A DNA stretch of 64,000 nucleotides from SHZI01 sp963802215 (GTDB lineage Bacteria > Pseudomonadota > Gammaproteobacteria > Steroidobacterales > GCA-2729495). The stretch spans positions 1,860,001-1,924,000 of the forward strand of contig CAWDHQ010000001.1 of assembly GCA_963802215.1 (NCBI GenBank), written 5' to 3'. Shown here piece after piece: positions 26,874 through 35,885 of the stretch (the stretch's first letter is position 1; every line of letters starts with the position of its first letter). Both the position numbers and the translations under genes were made by a program. Below the pieces are notes generated by a model. The model ran no database searches. It saw only the letters and a list, made by a program, of their open reading frames with translations, and was not told where the DNA came from.

Positions 26874-27656
26874 ATGCGCCGGAACCCGTTCCCGCTCTCC
26901 GTCACCCTGCCCGGCAGCGTTGCACTGCTCGCCAGCCTGCTGGCCGCCGCGGGTCCCGTCCTGGCCGGCGCGCACGACGGCGCCGGCGGCAAGCCCAAGA
27001 CCCCGCCGGCTCCCGAGGCCTTCTACGAGCACACCGGCTTCGAGGGCCGGGAACAGGTCCTGACGGACGCCATCGTCAAGGCCGTGCGCGAGGCAAAGCC
27101 GAACAACGGTGAGACCCTGAACTTCAACGCAGACCAGCAGCGCATGCTGGGCCTGGCGGTCGCCAAGGCCATCAAGACCATCAGCAACGACACGCCCTAC
27201 CAGCACGAGATGAACGATGCCCTGATCAAGGCGCACCTGACGAACATCCAGTTCGCCAAGGACAACGGGCTGCTCGAGGAGATGATCGACCACGAGGTCA
27301 AGACCCAGACCTTCATGATCCAGCGGGTGGGCAAAATGATCCGCGACGGCGGCAGCCCGGAGCTGGCCACCATCGCCCTGACGGAGCGCACCGCCTGCTT
27401 CTACCAGCTGGTCCAGGAGTACGAGCGCACCGGGACGACCATGCGCTGGAAGGCCCCCTACGGCAACGTTCTCAAGGTGACCCGGCAGATCGGCCAGCAC
27501 AACCTGACGGAACAGGAAATCCATGAGGTCTACACGGTCCCGCTCATGAAGAAGCAGGCGGAGGTCATGGGTATGGACCTGGAGATCACGCCCTGGCAGG
27601 CGGACGGCTGGGTCAGCATGACCATCAAGGTGCCCGAGAAGGTCGCTGCCAGGTAG
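26874..27656 (+). CDS. Secreted protein of unknown function, 260 residues
   Basis: I do not recognise a family. A signal peptide (LLASLLAAAGPVLAGAHDG) is followed by a proline- and glycine-rich linker and a mostly helical body with NFNADQQRMLGLAVAKAIK and TVPLMKKQAEVMGMD. GGAG lies 9 bases upstream of ATG 26874. It is divergent from the exporter operon 22537-26771, so it could be that exporter's partner or cargo, but nothing in the sequence proves it. The stop is TAG at 27654-27656, just before a REP palindrome. Confidence 0.6.
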   Translation: MRRNPFPLSVTLPGSVALLASLLAAAGPVLAGAHDGAGGKPKTPPAPEAFYEHTGFEGREQVLTDAIVKAVREAKPNNGETLNFNADQQRMLGLAVAKAIKTISNDTPYQHEMNDALIKAHLTNIQFAKDNGLLEEMIDHEVKTQTFMIQRVGKMIRDGGSPELATIALTERTACFYQLVQEYERTGTTMRWKAPYGNVLKVTRQIGQHNLTEQEIHEVYTVPLMKKQAEVMGMDLEITPWQADGWVSMTIKVPEKVAAR

Positions 27657-27658
27657 AT

Positions 27659-27759
27659 GGCGTAGGAGCGCCTTCAGGCGCGACCCGGGTATTCCCCTGC
27701 CTCGCTGAGACGCTCCTTCCGGGGAATACCCGGGTCGCGCCTGAAGGCGCTCCTACGCC
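27659..27759. repeat. Paired GTAG REPs forming a 39-bp perfect inverted repeat
   Basis: Arms 27659-27697 and 27721-27759 are perfect reverse complements. Each has GTAGGAGCGCCTTCAGGC, then GCGAC, then CCGGGTATTCCCC. The centre is 23 bases. It lies between two genes on the same strand. Unlike most other units in the window, neither TAG is used as a stop codon here; the upstream gene stops 3 bases before the left arm. Confidence 0.9.
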
Positions 27760-27788
27760 GGCTTCAGCGGCTACAATAGCGGGCTGCC

Positions 27789-28841
27789 ATGCCCGCGAAT
27801 CTCACCCCCGTCTACCGCAAGGCCGAAGAGGCCTACCGCAACGCCCGCGAGCCCGCGGAGAAGCTCGAGCACCTCAAGGAAATGCTTCGGACCATTCCGA
27901 AGCACAAGGGCACCGATCACCTCCAGGGCGACATCAAGCGCTGGATCAAGGAGATCACCGAGGAAATCGGTGTTGCCGCCAAGAGCGGCAAGAAGAAGGG
28001 TCCCGTCCACACGATCCGGCGCGAAGGCGCGGCCCAGATTGCCCTGCTCGGCGCCCCGAATGCCGGCAAGTCCCAGCTGCACTCCCAGCTGACGGGCTCG
28101 AAGGCCGACATCGGCCCCTACCCGTTCACCACCAAGCTGCCCCAGCCGGGGATGATGGCGTTCGAGGATCTTTACTTTCAGCTCGTGGACCTGCCGCCCA
28201 TCTCCAGCGATTACATCGAGGGCTGGATCGTGAATTCACTCCAGCCGGCGGACGGCGTGCTGCTGGTGGTCGACCTCGGCGATCCCGGCTGCGCCGAGCA
28301 CATCCAGGCAATCCTCCGGCAGCTCACGGAGCGCAAGATCGACCTGCACGGGTGGTGGCCGGGCCTGAAGGGTCCGAAGCCGGTACCCGAGCCGGCTTTC
28401 GACGCCGACGGCGAGGAGATCATCGAGGATCCGTTCCGCATCTCGCTACCCACGATCCTCGTGGGCAACAAGAGCGACCTGGTGGACGATCCGGCGGCGG
28501 AACTGCAGGTGCTGGCCGAACTCCTCGAGCTGGATTTCCCGATGGTCACCCTGTCGGCGCTCACGGGGGCGGGCTGCGAGGCCGTCGGCCCGCTGCTGTT
28601 CAGGGCGCTCCAGGTCGTCCGCGTCTACACCAAGCAGCCGGGCAAGCCCGCGGACACCGACCGCCCCTTCACGCTGCGGCGCGGGCAGACGGTACTCAAC
28701 GTGGCCGAGCAGGTCCACAAGGACATCGCGTCCGCCCTGCGCTACGCCAAGATCTGGGGCACCGAGGTGTACGCCGGCCAGCAGGTCGGCCCCGAGCACG
28801 TGCTGGCCGACAAGGACATCATCGAGCTGCACATGAAGTAG
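27789..28841 (+). CDS. OBG/DRG-type GTPase with TGS domain
   Basis: The 350-residue protein has a helical N-terminal 75 residues, a G domain with G1 GAPNAGKS (88-95), G2 region PYPFTT, a G3 region VDLPP in place of the usual DxPG, and G4 NKSD. The C-terminal TGS domain begins RPFTLRRGQTVLNVAEQVHKD and ends IIELHMK. Bacterial homologues of DRG GTPases are thought to bind ribosomes or RNA; function is not established. Its TAG stop (28839-28841) is the TAG of a GTAG repeat. It is convergent with a DUF481 gene. Confidence 0.87.
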   Translation: MPANLTPVYRKAEEAYRNAREPAEKLEHLKEMLRTIPKHKGTDHLQGDIKRWIKEITEEIGVAAKSGKKKGPVHTIRREGAAQIALLGAPNAGKSQLHSQLTGSKADIGPYPFTTKLPQPGMMAFEDLYFQLVDLPPISSDYIEGWIVNSLQPADGVLLVVDLGDPGCAEHIQAILRQLTERKIDLHGWWPGLKGPKPVPEPAFDADGEEIIEDPFRISLPTILVGNKSDLVDDPAAELQVLAELLELDFPMVTLSALTGAGCEAVGPLLFRALQVVRVYTKQPGKPADTDRPFTLRRGQTVLNVAEQVHKDIASALRYAKIWGTEVYAGQQVGPEHVLADKDIIELHMK

Positions 28842-28930
28842 GAGCGGCTTCAGGCGCGACCCCCTCCCGGGAGAATCGAGTCTGCGAGTCTCTCCCGGGA
28901 GGGGGTCGCGCCTGAAGCCGCTCCTACTTC
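28835..28930. repeat. Paired GTAG REPs forming a 40-bp perfect inverted repeat
   Basis: Arms 28835-28874 and 28891-28930 are perfect reverse complements separated by 16 bases. Each reads GAAGTAGGAGCGGCTTCAGG, then CGCGAC, then CCCCTCCCGGGAGA. The unit's own small hairpin is imperfect (GGC against GGC), so pairing depends on the partner arm. The left TAG (28839) stops the GTPase gene and the right TAG (28924) stops the DUF481 gene. Confidence 0.9.
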
Positions 28931-29634
28931 GTTTCGTAGATCAGGCTGAGCGTGGTGAGCGTATCCGTCTTGTCCACGCCAGCGGGCACGTCGGAGTTGT
29001 GCCGGACCTGGTAGCCCACCCGCAGACCGAGACTCCCCTTGATCGTGACTTCGAGGCCAAGGTCATTCTGGACGTAGGTGTTATCCGAGCCAGTCTCGAC
29101 GAGGAACCGCTCCACGATCTTGGTCGTCTCGGTCAACTGGTAGTCGAAACCCAGGTCACCGCGGAAGATTGCCGAGTCCTCGGACTCACCGGTCTGGTTG
29201 AACTCTGCGAAGCGGTAACCCGGACCGCCCTGGATCCAGAGCTTCGTGCGCTCGTTGTCGATGAACTTGTAGCCGAGACCGGTTGAAGCAGTCGCCTGAT
29301 AGTCATAGGCGCTGAACCGGTCGTCCTCGTAGCGTCCTGCTCCGAACCAGTAGGCGCGGTCGGTCAGGTCATAGCCGGACTGTCCACGTGCCTCCCAGCG
29401 CTGAGCCGTGGTGCCGACACTGTCACTGCCGTAGTTACCGGCCAGCCCCAGCGTGTGCGCCCACTTGCCCGATGTCACGCCCACCTCGAGCGCTGCATTG
29501 GCCGACTCAGTCTCGCTGTTGCCGCTCGCGAAAGAGGCCCCGACCTCGCCCTTGGCCGTCACTTCAGCCAGGGAAACGCCACTCAGCGAGCAGAGAATGA
29601 GAGCAGCAGATCCGATCGACAATATTCTGTACAT
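28924..29634 (-). CDS. DUF481 (YdiY-like) outer-membrane protein
   Basis: The 236-residue protein has a signal peptide (ALILCSLSGVSLAEV) and a strand-rich body with the DUF481 hallmarks KGEVGASFASGNSETES, RYEDDRFSAYDYQATASTGLGYKFID and a C-terminal alternating-strand LTTLSLIYETK. These proteins are salt- or pH-induced outer-membrane barrels of unknown role. It is followed downstream only by the REP palindrome that supplies its stop codon. Confidence 0.85.
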   Translation of the reverse strand: MYRILSIGSAALILCSLSGVSLAEVTAKGEVGASFASGNSETESANAALEVGVTSGKWAHTLGLAGNYGSDSVGTTAQRWEARGQSGYDLTDRAYWFGAGRYEDDRFSAYDYQATASTGLGYKFIDNERTKLWIQGGPGYRFAEFNQTGESEDSAIFRGDLGFDYQLTETTKIVERFLVETGSDNTYVQNDLGLEVTIKGSLGLRVGYQVRHNSDVPAGVDKTDTLTTLSLIYETK

Positions 29635-29667
29635 AAGGCGTCTCCTCGACGCATTTGCAACGGTGGT

Positions 29668-30933
29668 TTAAAACTTCTGGCGGAGGGTGCCAAGCTCGCG
29701 GACCACTCCCGGCAGACGCTGCGCATAATCCGCAGGAAACGTCCAGAACGCCAGCTCAATTTCATTGCTGTTGGCCCTGAGGCCGCGTGCCGGCGGCGGG
29801 GCATGGAACTGCAACTTGAGCAGCACGTCGCTGCTCACCCACGGATGGTCGTACCAGAACGAGTGGGAGCTCGCAGGCAATCCGGGCAGGTCCTCGGGTC
29901 GTATGGAAAGCACATCGAGCCCCCCGCGCCCGGAGGCCTCCGCCAGCCAGCGCGTCTCGTCCGGCCCGATATCGGCCAGGTTAGGCCGCCCGGCGCGCGA
30001 CACGCGGTGGCGCCATTGCGCGAACGACAACGCGCGATCCCCCAGGTTCACCGCGACGGTGACCCGCCTTACCTTGTTCTCGTAGCGCGGCAGGTTGTCG
30101 ACGAACATCGGAAAGTCGATGTCGGGCGCGGCATAGTAGATTTCACCCAGGCGATTGCGGTTTGGATCGGCGGCGGCGGCAGCAGCGGGGCCGGCACGGG
30201 CCAGGCCCGGACTCGCAATCATTGCTCCGGCGCTGTAAGCCAGCACGTTCAGGTGGGCGGCCTGGGTTTCGCTCGACAACAGTTCGAGCAGGCTGGCGAA
30301 CGCCGGGACACTGCGTCGTGCAGTGATGACGTCACGTCCGTACCGCAACAAGGTTCCGGCCGACGGCCACGCGAACACCATCACCACGGCGTTGCGGCCC
30401 ATGAAATGCTGGAACTGGGCAGCGTGGGCGGCGGCGCGGTCGAAGTCGGTGTTGGCGCCGTGGACGTAGATGAGCAGCTCGCGGTCGCCGCTACGGGCCA
30501 GCAACTCGTCGACATGGTCGAAGAATGCCCGCGCGTCGGCCTCCAGCACCTGGGTATCGTCGTCGATCACGCCCATCTCCCGGATGGACTTCAGCGACAC
30601 CAACGGGCGCTCTCCCTCCACGACGCTGGTCGACATCGCCTGAAGGGACTCCCACGTCTTGCTCTCGTCACCGACCTGCAGCGTCGCCACCCCGAGGCGC
30701 AGCTGATCGCTGCGCACGCGCGTGTAGTGACGGGCACTGGAGGGCCCTACCGGGAACCGGTTGGTTGCATAGAGGACCTGGATCTCGGTGCTCTGCTCGG
30801 CCGCCGGGACGGACGAGAATGGGGTCGGCTCGCCGCTTGTGAACAGGGTTGGCGTCGGCATCAGCCGGACCGGCGAACTGCAGGCGCCGAGCAGCAACAT
30901 CGCTGCAAGCAGGATCGCGATTCGTATCATCAC
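29668..30933 (-). CDS. DUF900-type alpha/beta hydrolase lipoprotein
   Basis: The 421-residue protein starts with lipobox LLGAC (C18). QVLYATNRFP, LLIYVHGANTDFDRAAAHAAQF, AVVMVFAWPSAG and the nucleophile elbow LAYSAGAMI match DUF900 hydrolases; the elbow serine is present. Asp/His partners are likely at DIDFP and near the C-terminus but are not certain. It should be anchored in the outer membrane facing the periplasm. Its start lies 27 bases downstream of the barrel gene 30961-32025 on the same strand, so the two may be co-transcribed. Confidence 0.8.
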   Translation of the reverse strand: MMIRIAILLAAMLLLGACSSPVRLMPTPTLFTSGEPTPFSSVPAAEQSTEIQVLYATNRFPVGPSSARHYTRVRSDQLRLGVATLQVGDESKTWESLQAMSTSVVEGERPLVSLKSIREMGVIDDDTQVLEADARAFFDHVDELLARSGDRELLIYVHGANTDFDRAAAHAAQFQHFMGRNAVVMVFAWPSAGTLLRYGRDVITARRSVPAFASLLELLSSETQAAHLNVLAYSAGAMIASPGLARAGPAAAAAADPNRNRLGEIYYAAPDIDFPMFVDNLPRYENKVRRVTVAVNLGDRALSFAQWRHRVSRAGRPNLADIGPDETRWLAEASGRGGLDVLSIRPEDLPGLPASSHSFWYDHPWVSSDVLLKLQFHAPPPARGLRANSNEIELAFWTFPADYAQRLPGVVRELGTLRQKF

Positions 30934-30960
30934 CGCATGATAGCCGACTGACCGGCCAGG

Positions 30961-32025
30961 CTACGGTGTAATCGGCGCCCCGGATTGCCGGTCGCCGAAC
31001 CGGTACATCGCGCCTATGCCGGCCTGGAAAACCTCGTTGTCGTGGAACGTGACATCCGAATCGTCCTCGCCCCACAACAGGTAGCCCATCGCCTGCCAGC
31101 GTCCGCTCGCGGTCGGCAGCCGGTAGAACAGCGTGGTGTCGACGGCGAAGCGGTCGGAGTCGGTCTTCACACCGAAGATGGGGTTACGTTCGTCGTAGCT
31201 GCTGCTGCCGACGACCAGATTGGAGGCGACGCTATAGCCCTGTCCCAGGAAGATATAACTGAGTTGCGCCTGGTAGGCGTCGCTGCTGATGGCAGCGCCA
31301 TCGCGGTCGTCCGTCACGTAGCGAACCTTGGGACGGAGCAGGTGGCGCTGGCCCTCGCCCAGCCTGAAGAGATAGGACAGGTCCCAGAGGTACTGGTCGC
31401 CGTCCCTGCGAAGAAGGTCCTGGCACGTGGCCGTGCACACCACACTGGTAACACCGTTGCCACTGCGCTCGGTGTCAATCGAAATGTCCCGGTAGGAAAA
31501 CGTTAACTCGAAGGCCGAGCCCAGGATCCGGTCCCACTGCAGGCGTACTCCCGTGGAATCGCGATCTGTTTCGTCGCGGGCCACGCCTTCCGCATACGGG
31601 TCCTCCCACACTTCGGTCGGAATACCACTGAACAGGATGCCGCCCTGCAGGATGCCGGTCCCGGCCAGGTCCTTGCGAATGCCGAGCTGGGTGACGGCGT
31701 CCAGGGTCACGGCGTCCTCGAGCGCGGTGCCGAAGAAAGCCTGCCAGCGATTGCCGAAAGTGTAGTTGACCTCACCCGTGACGATCGGATGAAAGGCGTC
31801 GTCGCTGGTCGGCGCATCGTTGACGGAAAGGATAGTCTCCTCACCGACGTCGATGAGCCGGTTTCCGGCTACGAGGTTGCTCTCAAGGTCAGTGTATCCG
31901 GCGCCGAGAACCAGGAAGCCACGCCAGCCGGATGTCTCCGGGACAGGCTCAATGGCGAACGCAAGCGGCGCTACCGAGCAGATACTCACGGTCAGGAGCA
32001 CACTGGTTGTTCGGCACGCCTTCAT
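30961..32025 (-). CDS. DUF2860-like outer-membrane beta-barrel protein
   Basis: The 354-residue protein has a signal peptide (VLLTVSICSVAPLAFAIEP) and an all-strand body. Segments GWRGFLVLGAGYTDLESNLVAG, GEVNYTFGNRWQAFFGT and LFSGIPTEVWEDPYAEG, with DRDSTGVRLQWDRILGS, recall the DUF2860 family of outer-membrane barrels. The last strand is followed by a short tail. Function unknown. It is the first gene of a probable unit with the DUF900 lipoprotein. Confidence 0.72.
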   Translation of the reverse strand: MKACRTTSVLLTVSICSVAPLAFAIEPVPETSGWRGFLVLGAGYTDLESNLVAGNRLIDVGEETILSVNDAPTSDDAFHPIVTGEVNYTFGNRWQAFFGTALEDAVTLDAVTQLGIRKDLAGTGILQGGILFSGIPTEVWEDPYAEGVARDETDRDSTGVRLQWDRILGSAFELTFSYRDISIDTERSGNGVTSVVCTATCQDLLRRDGDQYLWDLSYLFRLGEGQRHLLRPKVRYVTDDRDGAAISSDAYQAQLSYIFLGQGYSVASNLVVGSSSYDERNPIFGVKTDSDRFAVDTTLFYRLPTASGRWQAMGYLLWGEDDSDVTFHDNEVFQAGIGAMYRFGDRQSGAPITP

Positions 32026-32189
32026 CGCTCCGCCTCCGGATCACAATCGCTGCACGGGGTGTTTAGCCAACGGGCCTCAGCGTAGCAGATGCCGCGCTTC
32101 CCAGCCCAGGCCGCCCCCGGACAATGGACGCATCTCAAGCGTTCTGGTAGCGTTAAAACGCGTGGTCCTGACCAACCCGGGAGAGTAAT

Positions 32190-32795
32190 TTGAAAAGAAC
32201 ATACACTCACCAAACCCTGCTGCTGGCGTGTTCGCTACTCAGCCTGTTCGTGGTCGCTGGCTGTGCTTCAGGTCCCACGATTCGCAGCAACATCGATGAA
32301 AGCGTCGATTTCACGAAGTTTCGCACTTTCGGTTTCTTCGAGCCGCTCGCCACGGACCGCGAGGGCTATCAATCGCTGATTTCGCAACAGCTGGTGACCT
32401 CGGCCGACCGCGAGCTTACGGCCCGGGGATTGCAGCGAACGGACACCAATCCGGACCTGCTCGTGAACTTCAGCGCCGATCTCGATCAGCGCCTGCGGGT
32501 CACGCAAACACCGGCAGTCCCCCGGGGCAGCAGCTTCCATCGCCACCGCCGGGGCTTTTACAGCACGTGGCCAACCTATCAGCAGACTGAAATCCGCCAG
32601 TACACGAAGGGAACGCTCGGCGTCGATGTCGTCGACGCCGCCCGCCGGCAGCTGGTCTGGGAAGGCTTCGCCCTGGGGAGGGTCACCCAGCGGACGACAG
32701 ACAACATCGGGCCCGTCCTGGATTCCGCAGTTGTCGACATTTTCGCCAACTTCCCGCTGCAGCCGGCCTCGCCGGTTGACGCGCCACCCAAGTAG
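32190..32795 (+). CDS. DUF4136 lipoprotein
   Basis: The 201-residue protein has lipobox VVAGC (C25) and the DUF4136 pattern: VDFTKFRTFGFFEP, ADRELTARGLQRTDTNPDLLVNFS, GTLGVDVVDAARRQLVWEGFA. The start is TTG at 32190, with GGGAGAG about 5 bases upstream; no ATG gives an intact signal peptide. DUF4136 proteins are envelope lipoproteins without a known reaction. NhaC follows about 40 bases later on the same strand. Confidence 0.85.
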   Translation: MKRTYTHQTLLLACSLLSLFVVAGCASGPTIRSNIDESVDFTKFRTFGFFEPLATDREGYQSLISQQLVTSADRELTARGLQRTDTNPDLLVNFSADLDQRLRVTQTPAVPRGSSFHRHRRGFYSTWPTYQQTEIRQYTKGTLGVDVVDAARRQLVWEGFALGRVTQRTTDNIGPVLDSAVVDIFANFPLQPASPVDAPPK

Positions 32796-32836
32796 GCCTC
32801 CAACTGGATAAGGCCGACGCAGCCCAGCCGCTCTCG

Positions 32837-34294
32837 TTGGCCGAGGCGATAATCCCGGTCGCCAGCCTCGTCCTGCTGGTCGGCTTGTCGTACTTCCTGT
32901 TCGGTGATGCCGGCGCAGTCGGGCCGAACCAGGTCGCCCTTGTGGTCGCGACCATGATCGGGGTGTTCATCGGCTGGCGCCGGGGTCATTCGGTCGAATC
33001 CCTCGGCAAGGCCGCGTCGGACAGTGTAGCCACCGGCATCGGCGCGATCTTCATCCTGTTCGCGGTTGGTGGCCTCATTGGCACCTGGGCGCTCAGCGGC
33101 ACGCTGGTGGCAATGGTCTATTACGGGCTGCAATTGCTCAGCCCGGACTACTTCTTCGTCACGGCCTGCGCGATCTCGGCCCTCGTGGCGATCAGCATCG
33201 GCAGCTCGTGGACGGTCGTCGGCACGATCGGCGTGGGCTTCATGGGCATAGCCGTCAGCATGGAACTCAACCCGGCCATCGCTGCCGGCGCGGTGATCTC
33301 GGGCGCCTACTTCGGCGACAAGTCTTCCCCGCTCTCCGACTCGGCCAATCTGGCCGCGGCGGCCGCTGGCGTCGATCTCTACCAGCACATTCGCGAGACG
33401 CTGCTGACGTCGACGATCTCACTGGCGATAGCGCTTACGGTCTTCTTCTTTCTGGGCGAACCCGGCGACTTCGACGCATCGGAGAAGATCACCGCAATCC
33501 AGAGTGCATTTCAGGTCAAGCCGATCATGTTCCTGCCGCTCGTCGTCGTCATACTGCTGGCGCTCTGGCGGGTACCGGCGTTTACAGCGATATTCCTTGG
33601 CTCCATTGCCGGCGGCCTGCTCGCCGTGTTCGATTCGCCCGGGCGGGTGCTCGCATTCGCCGCCGCCGGCGACGGCGTTCCCGTGTGGCTCGCGCTGCTC
33701 AAGGGCGTCTGGCTCGCCCTGGCCAGCGGCTACACCTCGACATCAGGCTTTGCGCCAATGGACATGCTCGCAACCCGGGGCGGCATGGACAGCATGCTGA
33801 ATACGATCTGGCTGATCGTAACCGCGCTTGCCTTCGGCGGCGTAGTCGAGAAAGTAGGCGTGCTCGACCGGCTGATCACGCCAATCATCGACAGGGCGAA
33901 GTCCGACGGCTCCCTGGTCGCCTCCCTCACATCCTCGATTGTGGCCACGAACATCATCACAGCCGACCAGTACATTGCCATTGTGCTGCCGGGCCGGATG
34001 TTCAAGACGGCATTTGCGAAGCGCGGGCTTGCGCCCTTTGTCCTGTCGCGCGCCGTGGGCGACACCGCGACACCCACGTCGGCGCTGATCCCATGGAACA
34101 GTTGTGGCGCCTATATGGCCGCTACATTGGGCGTGGCGACGTGGAGCTACGCCCCCTACGCCGTGTTCAGCATCGTCAGCCCCTTGCTGACCATTGCGAT
34201 CGCCTATGCCGGCATCCGGATGCTACGGGTGCCCGCGGGACCGGCGACACAGGCGCCCCCTGTCGGCCAGTCCTCCTGGCGCGACAGGGCGTAG
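32837..34294 (+). CDS. NhaC-family Na+/H+ antiporter
   Basis: The 485-residue protein has about 12 helices and NhaC-family signatures: SVATGIGAIFILFAVGGLIGTWALSGT, SIGSSWTVVGTIGVGF, SGAYFGDKSSPLSDSANLAAAA, and TNIITADQYIAIVLPGR. The polar residues in GDKSSPLSD are the likely ion site. It exports Na+ in exchange for H+. TTG 32837 is the nearest start, but an in-frame CTG at 32804 would add DKADAAQPLS, which fits the family N-terminus better. It converges on the RND-Mrp operon, making this a cation-handling region. Confidence 0.88.
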   Translation: MAEAIIPVASLVLLVGLSYFLFGDAGAVGPNQVALVVATMIGVFIGWRRGHSVESLGKAASDSVATGIGAIFILFAVGGLIGTWALSGTLVAMVYYGLQLLSPDYFFVTACAISALVAISIGSSWTVVGTIGVGFMGIAVSMELNPAIAAGAVISGAYFGDKSSPLSDSANLAAAAAGVDLYQHIRETLLTSTISLAIALTVFFFLGEPGDFDASEKITAIQSAFQVKPIMFLPLVVVILLALWRVPAFTAIFLGSIAGGLLAVFDSPGRVLAFAAAGDGVPVWLALLKGVWLALASGYTSTSGFAPMDMLATRGGMDSMLNTIWLIVTALAFGGVVEKVGVLDRLITPIIDRAKSDGSLVASLTSSIVATNIITADQYIAIVLPGRMFKTAFAKRGLAPFVLSRAVGDTATPTSALIPWNSCGAYMAATLGVATWSYAPYAVFSIVSPLLTIAIAYAGIRMLRVPAGPATQAPPVGQSSWRDRA

Positions 34295-34318
34295 CCGATC
34301 CGTACATAAGGGGGCCAA

Positions 34319-35752
34319 TCAGGGCGTCAGCACCGCCACGGGATCCCCGGGCCGGGGCGCGCTGGAAGCCGCGATCTCGACCCAGCCTCCACCCATTGCC
34401 TGATAGACGTTGATGACCTGCGTGTACCTGGCCCCGAGCAGATTTACCGACGCGAGGTCCGCCGCAAACAACTCATTCTCTGCCACAAGCACCTCGAGGT
34501 AGCCCGCCACACCCTTGTCGAACCTGAGTCGCGACAGCCGGGCGAACTCGCGGAGCGCGTCCACGCGCTTCTTCTGGAGCTCGACTTCCTCGATCTTCTT
34601 CTGCGAACCGATCAGGGCATCGTTGGTCTCGCGAAACGCATTCAGGATCGTCCGCTGGTAGAAATACAGCGCTTCCCTCTCCCGCGCCTCGGCCGTCCGC
34701 ACCTGGCCGGTGATTCCACCAAACGTGAAGATCGGGCCAACCAGGCCCGCCGAGAGCGACCAGGTGCTGGCAGGTCCCGTGAGGAAGTCGTCCATGCTGG
34801 TGCTCACCGAGCCAAGAGCGCCGGTGAGAGAAAGATCCGGATAGTAGAGCGCGCGCGTCGCACCAATGTTGGCATTCGCCGCCACGAGGTTCTGCTCGGC
34901 CTGCATGATGTCGGGCCGGCGCTGGAGCAGCGTCGAGGGCAGATCGGCTGGAATAAGAGGCGCGGCCAGCTGGTCGATGGTCTTGCCGCGCGGGATGGGG
35001 CCCGGGTTGCGTCCCAGCAGTATGGAAATCAGATTTTCCTGGGCGGCAATTGCCTGTTCGAACGCAGGAATTGCGGCCAGCGCCTGCTGGTATTGCGACG
35101 AAATCTGCATCACTTCCGTCCTGGCCACGATACCGGCCTTGAACCGGAGGTCGAATATTCGTGCGGTTTCGCCGAAGTTCTTCGCCGTCGCCTGTGCGAT
35201 CTCGAGCTGCCGATCAAGGGTCCGCAGGACGATATAGCTCGTCGCTACACTTGTCACCAGTGAAAGCACGACGCCGCGCTGGGCCTGTTCACTCGCATAA
35301 ACCTGCGCCTGGGCGGCCTCCGTAAGGCGACGGACCCGCCCAAAGAGGTCGAGCTGCCACGAGGCACCCAGCGACGCCTGGTACAGCGTGAAGTAGGGAT
35401 CGACCCCCGGGGGAATCGGCACGGAACCGACGCGGCTGGCCCGGTTCCGGCTCGCATCGGCGCCATAACCGATCTGTGGAAAGAGCTGGGATCGGGACGC
35501 GCCGAGCGCGCCGATGAACTGGTCTACACGCGCTGCTGCAATGAGGAGGTCGCGGTTCTCCCGGAGTGCGGAATCCACAAGTTCGTTCAGCACCGGGTCG
35601 CCAAATTGCTCCCACCACTTCGTGTCGGCCGCTTCGGCGGCTTCGGGGTAGTCGATCCGCCATGCCTCTGGTGTATCGACAGCGGGACGCACGTAGTCGG
35701 GTCCGACGGTGCAGCCAGCTACCAGGAGCGCTGCCAGCATGCATAGCCTCAT
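34319..35752 (-). CDS. NodT-family outer-membrane efflux channel (OMF)
   Basis: From ATG 35752 (GGAAGG 8 bases upstream) the protein has 477 residues. Lipobox LVAGC (C14) is followed by TVGPDYVRPAVDTPEAW, the NodT/OprM start. Two repeats of about 200 residues build the trimeric tunnel (TKWWEQFGDPVLNELVDSAL, and VGPIFTFGGITGQVRTAEA). The open frame to 36064 is a spurious extension. It lies 133 bases after the MrpD gene on the same strand and should be the channel of the RND pump encoded at the other end of this operon. Confidence 0.9.
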   Translation of the reverse strand: MRLCMLAALLVAGCTVGPDYVRPAVDTPEAWRIDYPEAAEAADTKWWEQFGDPVLNELVDSALRENRDLLIAAARVDQFIGALGASRSQLFPQIGYGADASRNRASRVGSVPIPPGVDPYFTLYQASLGASWQLDLFGRVRRLTEAAQAQVYASEQAQRGVVLSLVTSVATSYIVLRTLDRQLEIAQATAKNFGETARIFDLRFKAGIVARTEVMQISSQYQQALAAIPAFEQAIAAQENLISILLGRNPGPIPRGKTIDQLAAPLIPADLPSTLLQRRPDIMQAEQNLVAANANIGATRALYYPDLSLTGALGSVSTSMDDFLTGPASTWSLSAGLVGPIFTFGGITGQVRTAEAREREALYFYQRTILNAFRETNDALIGSQKKIEEVELQKKRVDALREFARLSRLRFDKGVAGYLEVLVAENELFAADLASVNLLGARYTQVINVYQAMGGGWVEIAASSAPRPGDPVAVLTP

Positions 35753-35885
35753 CGCGACTTCCTTCCAGGAATGCATGGTAGAGGGAGAACCCGCCCGCAG
35801 TTCGAATGCTGTTCTGTGCGGGTTGACCTGCCGGCAATTGTAGCAACAGTTCCACTGCGGGCGAGTCGCTGGCCTTGCACGTCGC

